Below are positions 62,705 to 64,000 of a stretch of 64,000 nt of DNA, one piece after another. Under the pieces are notes generated by a model that did no database searches, was not told the DNA's origin, and saw only the letters and a program-made list of their open reading frames with translations. The DNA lies in the NCBI RefSeq assembly GCF_018614915.1, contig NZ_JAGGNU010000007.1, positions 157,412 to 221,411 of the forward strand, given 5' to 3'. This stretch comes from Variovorax paradoxus. Lineage in GTDB: Bacteria; Pseudomonadota; Gammaproteobacteria; Burkholderiales; Burkholderiaceae_C. The position numbers were made by a program, and so were the translations under genes. The number at the start of each line of letters is the position of its first letter. Position 1 is the stretch's first letter.

Positions 62705-63934
62705 TTACGCTGCGAGAGCGCGCGTGATGCGAATGCCACGCCCGGTCGCTGCGTCGTAGAAGGCGTCGAACGGGAGGTCAAGCATCACGTCCTCGTTGTT
62801 GCCGCCCGGGTTCAGGCCGCCGTCACGGAACATGACCTTGTCCAGTTCGAACAGGTAGCCGTTGCCCTGGCTGTCGCAGAAGCCCACGGTCAGGCTGGTG
62901 CGCTCGCCGTCGAGCCACTTCTTGTAGTAGGTGGCGTCCTCGAAGTAGACCTGCATCGAGCCCGAGATCTCGAACTCGCCCAGGCCCACGCCGGCGTTGC
63001 CGAACACGCCGACAGCCTTCTGGCCGCGCGCGTTGTTGTTCAGGCTCAGGGACAGGCTCTTGATGAAGGAGCCGCCGGCAAGCAGGTTGGTGTCGCCTTC
63101 GAACACGGTGCCGACGTCGGTCACGGCGTTCATCACATCGAAGGACTTCGACGCCACCGGGGCACCCGGCAGGTAGGAAGCTCCGTCGCGAACGTCGTGG
63201 GTCTGGCCGATGAAGCCGAACGAGCCGGTGATGATCGAGCCGACCTCGACGTTGAGCTCCATCGTGTTCGGCTCCATGCCGGTGTACAGCAGGCGGGAGC
63301 CGACGTCGGTCAGGGTGTGCTCGAACGAGAAGGTCTTGCGCGCGGAGCCGTTGACGATGATCGACTGGCTGATCTTCGAGTCGGCCAAGTCGGCGCCGAT
63401 GAGGCCCGGAGCGACGATCGGGGTGGCGGCGTCCACGGCAAGGCTGTCGCTCGTCGAGCCCGCGCCCACCTTGAACCAGGCGTCAGCGAAGTAGGCCTTG
63501 GCCGCGGCGCTTGCCGTCGGGCCCGGGACGAGCTTGAACCAGCTGCCGGCAACCAGCTGGGAGAAGGCGGAGCTGCCGGTGGGGGCGACCGCGGCTTCAA
63601 CCGAGGTGGCGGTGGTCTGCATGGCGAAGGCAGCACCCAGGCCGTTCGTGCCGTAGTGGGCGAAGGTGCCGCCCACGATGGACTCGAGGAACGGGTCGTA
63701 CTCGGCCGCCGAGAGTTCGAAGTTGAAACCGCCGTCGACGTTCTGGTCAACGCGCGTGTTGCCGGACGACATCCGGTTCGCGTTGACCTCACTCGACTTG
63801 GTGGTCTCGACGGCTGCCTTCATGGTGGGTTCCACCATGCGCAGATTGATGGCGTTGCCGGCTACAGGGACCGTGCCACGGACGGTCTCGGGGATGTAGC
63901 GCAGCTGGCCAAACGATCCAGAAGCAAAAGTCAT
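62705..63934 (-). CDS. Major tail tube protein
   Basis: Protein of 409 aa. N-terminus ASGSFGQLRYIPETVRGTVP, then beta-rich repeats of two-domain type (TTKSSEVNANRMSSGNTRVD, FSFEHTLTDVGSRLLYTGME, ELNVEVGSIITGSFGFIGQT, VYFEDATYYKKWLDGERTSL). This sequence profile, with SSEINxxR and tube-tube contact loops, matches tail-tube proteins of siphophages infecting Burkholderiales (Phage_tail_tube_2-like). The leader carries the A-rich motif CACAAGAACAAGAA. Confidence 0.88.
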   Translation of the reverse strand: MTFASGSFGQLRYIPETVRGTVPVAGNAINLRMVEPTMKAAVETTKSSEVNANRMSSGNTRVDQNVDGGFNFELSAAEYDPFLESIVGGTFAHYGTNGLGAAFAMQTTATSVEAAVAPTGSSAFSQLVAGSWFKLVPGPTASAAAKAYFADAWFKVGAGSTSDSLAVDAATPIVAPGLIGADLADSKISQSIIVNGSARKTFSFEHTLTDVGSRLLYTGMEPNTMELNVEVGSIITGSFGFIGQTHDVRDGASYLPGAPVASKSFDVMNAVTDVGTVFEGDTNLLAGGSFIKSLSLSLNNNARGQKAVGVFGNAGVGLGEFEISGSMQVYFEDATYYKKWLDGERTSLTVGFCDSQGNGYLFELDKVMFRDGGLNPGGNNEDVMLDLPFDAFYDAATGRGIRITRALAA

Positions 63935-63976
63935 TGAAGGCTCCGCGAAATTCTTGTTCTTGTGCGGAGCAGACTA

Positions 63977-63986
63977 GGCGCAATAC
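63977..63986 (-). promoter_or_regulatory. Repeated phage leader box, short form (copy 3)
   Basis: GTATTGCGCC, a shortened form of GGGGATTGCGCC seen at 50725 and 47265, lies 42 nt before the tail-tube ATG and is followed by CTAGTCTGC and CACAAGAACAAGAA. A 7-bp inverted repeat GCTCCGC/GCGGAGC encloses the A-rich part. Confidence 0.35.
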
Positions 63987-64000
63987 TGTTCGGATATTGA

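Larger units (their letters stand above)
36619..64000. mobile_element. Siphovirus-type prophage, left part, continuing past the window
   Basis: From the tRNA-Gly fragment to the window edge nearly every recognisable gene is phage-type: tail tube, tail chaperones, tape measure, J, fibre, endolysin, holin-like proteins and Rz/Rz1, in lambda-like order on the minus strand. A long non-contractile tail is implied by a J-type tip protein, a 1444-aa tape measure and no sheath or baseplate wedge genes. Capsid, packaging, replication and integrase genes are not in the window and should lie to the right. Confidence 0.9.

Overview
The window looks like chromosome of a GC-rich betaproteobacterium of the Comamonadaceae, most like Variovorax or a close relative. 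This rests on the zapB-like/zapA/6S RNA arrangement, a TctC-type periplasmic binding protein next to a malonate operon, paired class II and class I fumarases, a small Trp-rich protein, and palindromic intergenic repeats of the type common in this family. The genus is an inference; no rRNA is present.

Region 1 (1-4.6 kb) is accessory. A LysR regulator is followed by two tandem, duplicated small lipoprotein-like genes, a third gene broken by one extra base, a second copy of the leader that precedes the first lipoprotein, a very small secreted ORF and a secreted protein with calcium-loop-like DxDxDG motifs. The layout resembles an immunity-gene array beside a damaged toxin-like gene, but none of these proteins is characterised here.

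Region 2 (4.5-12.6 kb) is a minus-strand cobalamin uptake and salvage operon, btuB-cobU-btuF-btuC-btuD-cobO-cobD-cobC, preceded by a cobalamin riboswitch. The late genes cobQ, cobS and cobT are absent from the window. A large inverted repeat separates it from zapB-like/zapA, 6S RNA, a TauE/SafE permease, a UspA protein, an AraC regulator and a small VOC protein. Next is a malonate operon on the minus strand (matR, malonyl-CoA decarboxylase, TctC-like binding protein, enoyl-CoA hydratase, malonyl-CoA synthetase) with an 18-bp perfect palindrome in front of matR.

Region 3 (22-36.6 kb) is core metabolism and housekeeping: lgt, a LysR gene divergent from ilvD, a cytochrome c, acs, a UPF0114 protein, divergent fumC and fumA, murI, an MFS permease, then tRNA-Leu(UAA) and tRNA-Cys(GCA).

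Region 4 (36.6-64 kb, running off the right edge) is a siphovirus-type prophage. A 30-nt tRNA-Gly 3' fragment directly upstream of tRNA-Cys marks its attachment site; an intact tRNA-Gly is predicted beyond the right edge. From the junction inward there is a cargo block (SRAP/YedK protein, small phage-type genes, stand-alone LigD-like ligase, HEPN-domain protein, XRE-cupin regulator). The lysis block follows (HExxH protein, nested Rz/Rz1, SGNH lipoprotein, HNH-like protein, N-acetylmuramidase, three small membrane proteins), and then the tail block (fibre with S74 chaperone, two DUF4376 proteins, tail tip J, NlpC/P60-like protein, distal tail proteins, tape measure, tail chaperones with a programmed -1 frameshift at G GGA AAC, tail tube). 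Lysis and tail genes are all on the minus strand and mostly overlap by ATGA.

The observations I rate most worth following are the lipoprotein/toxin-like accessory locus, the prophage cargo block with its low-GC HEPN gene, the tRNA-Gly junction, the GGGAAAC frameshift, a phage protein built of five 20-residue repeats, and a repeated leader element in front of several phage gene blocks.
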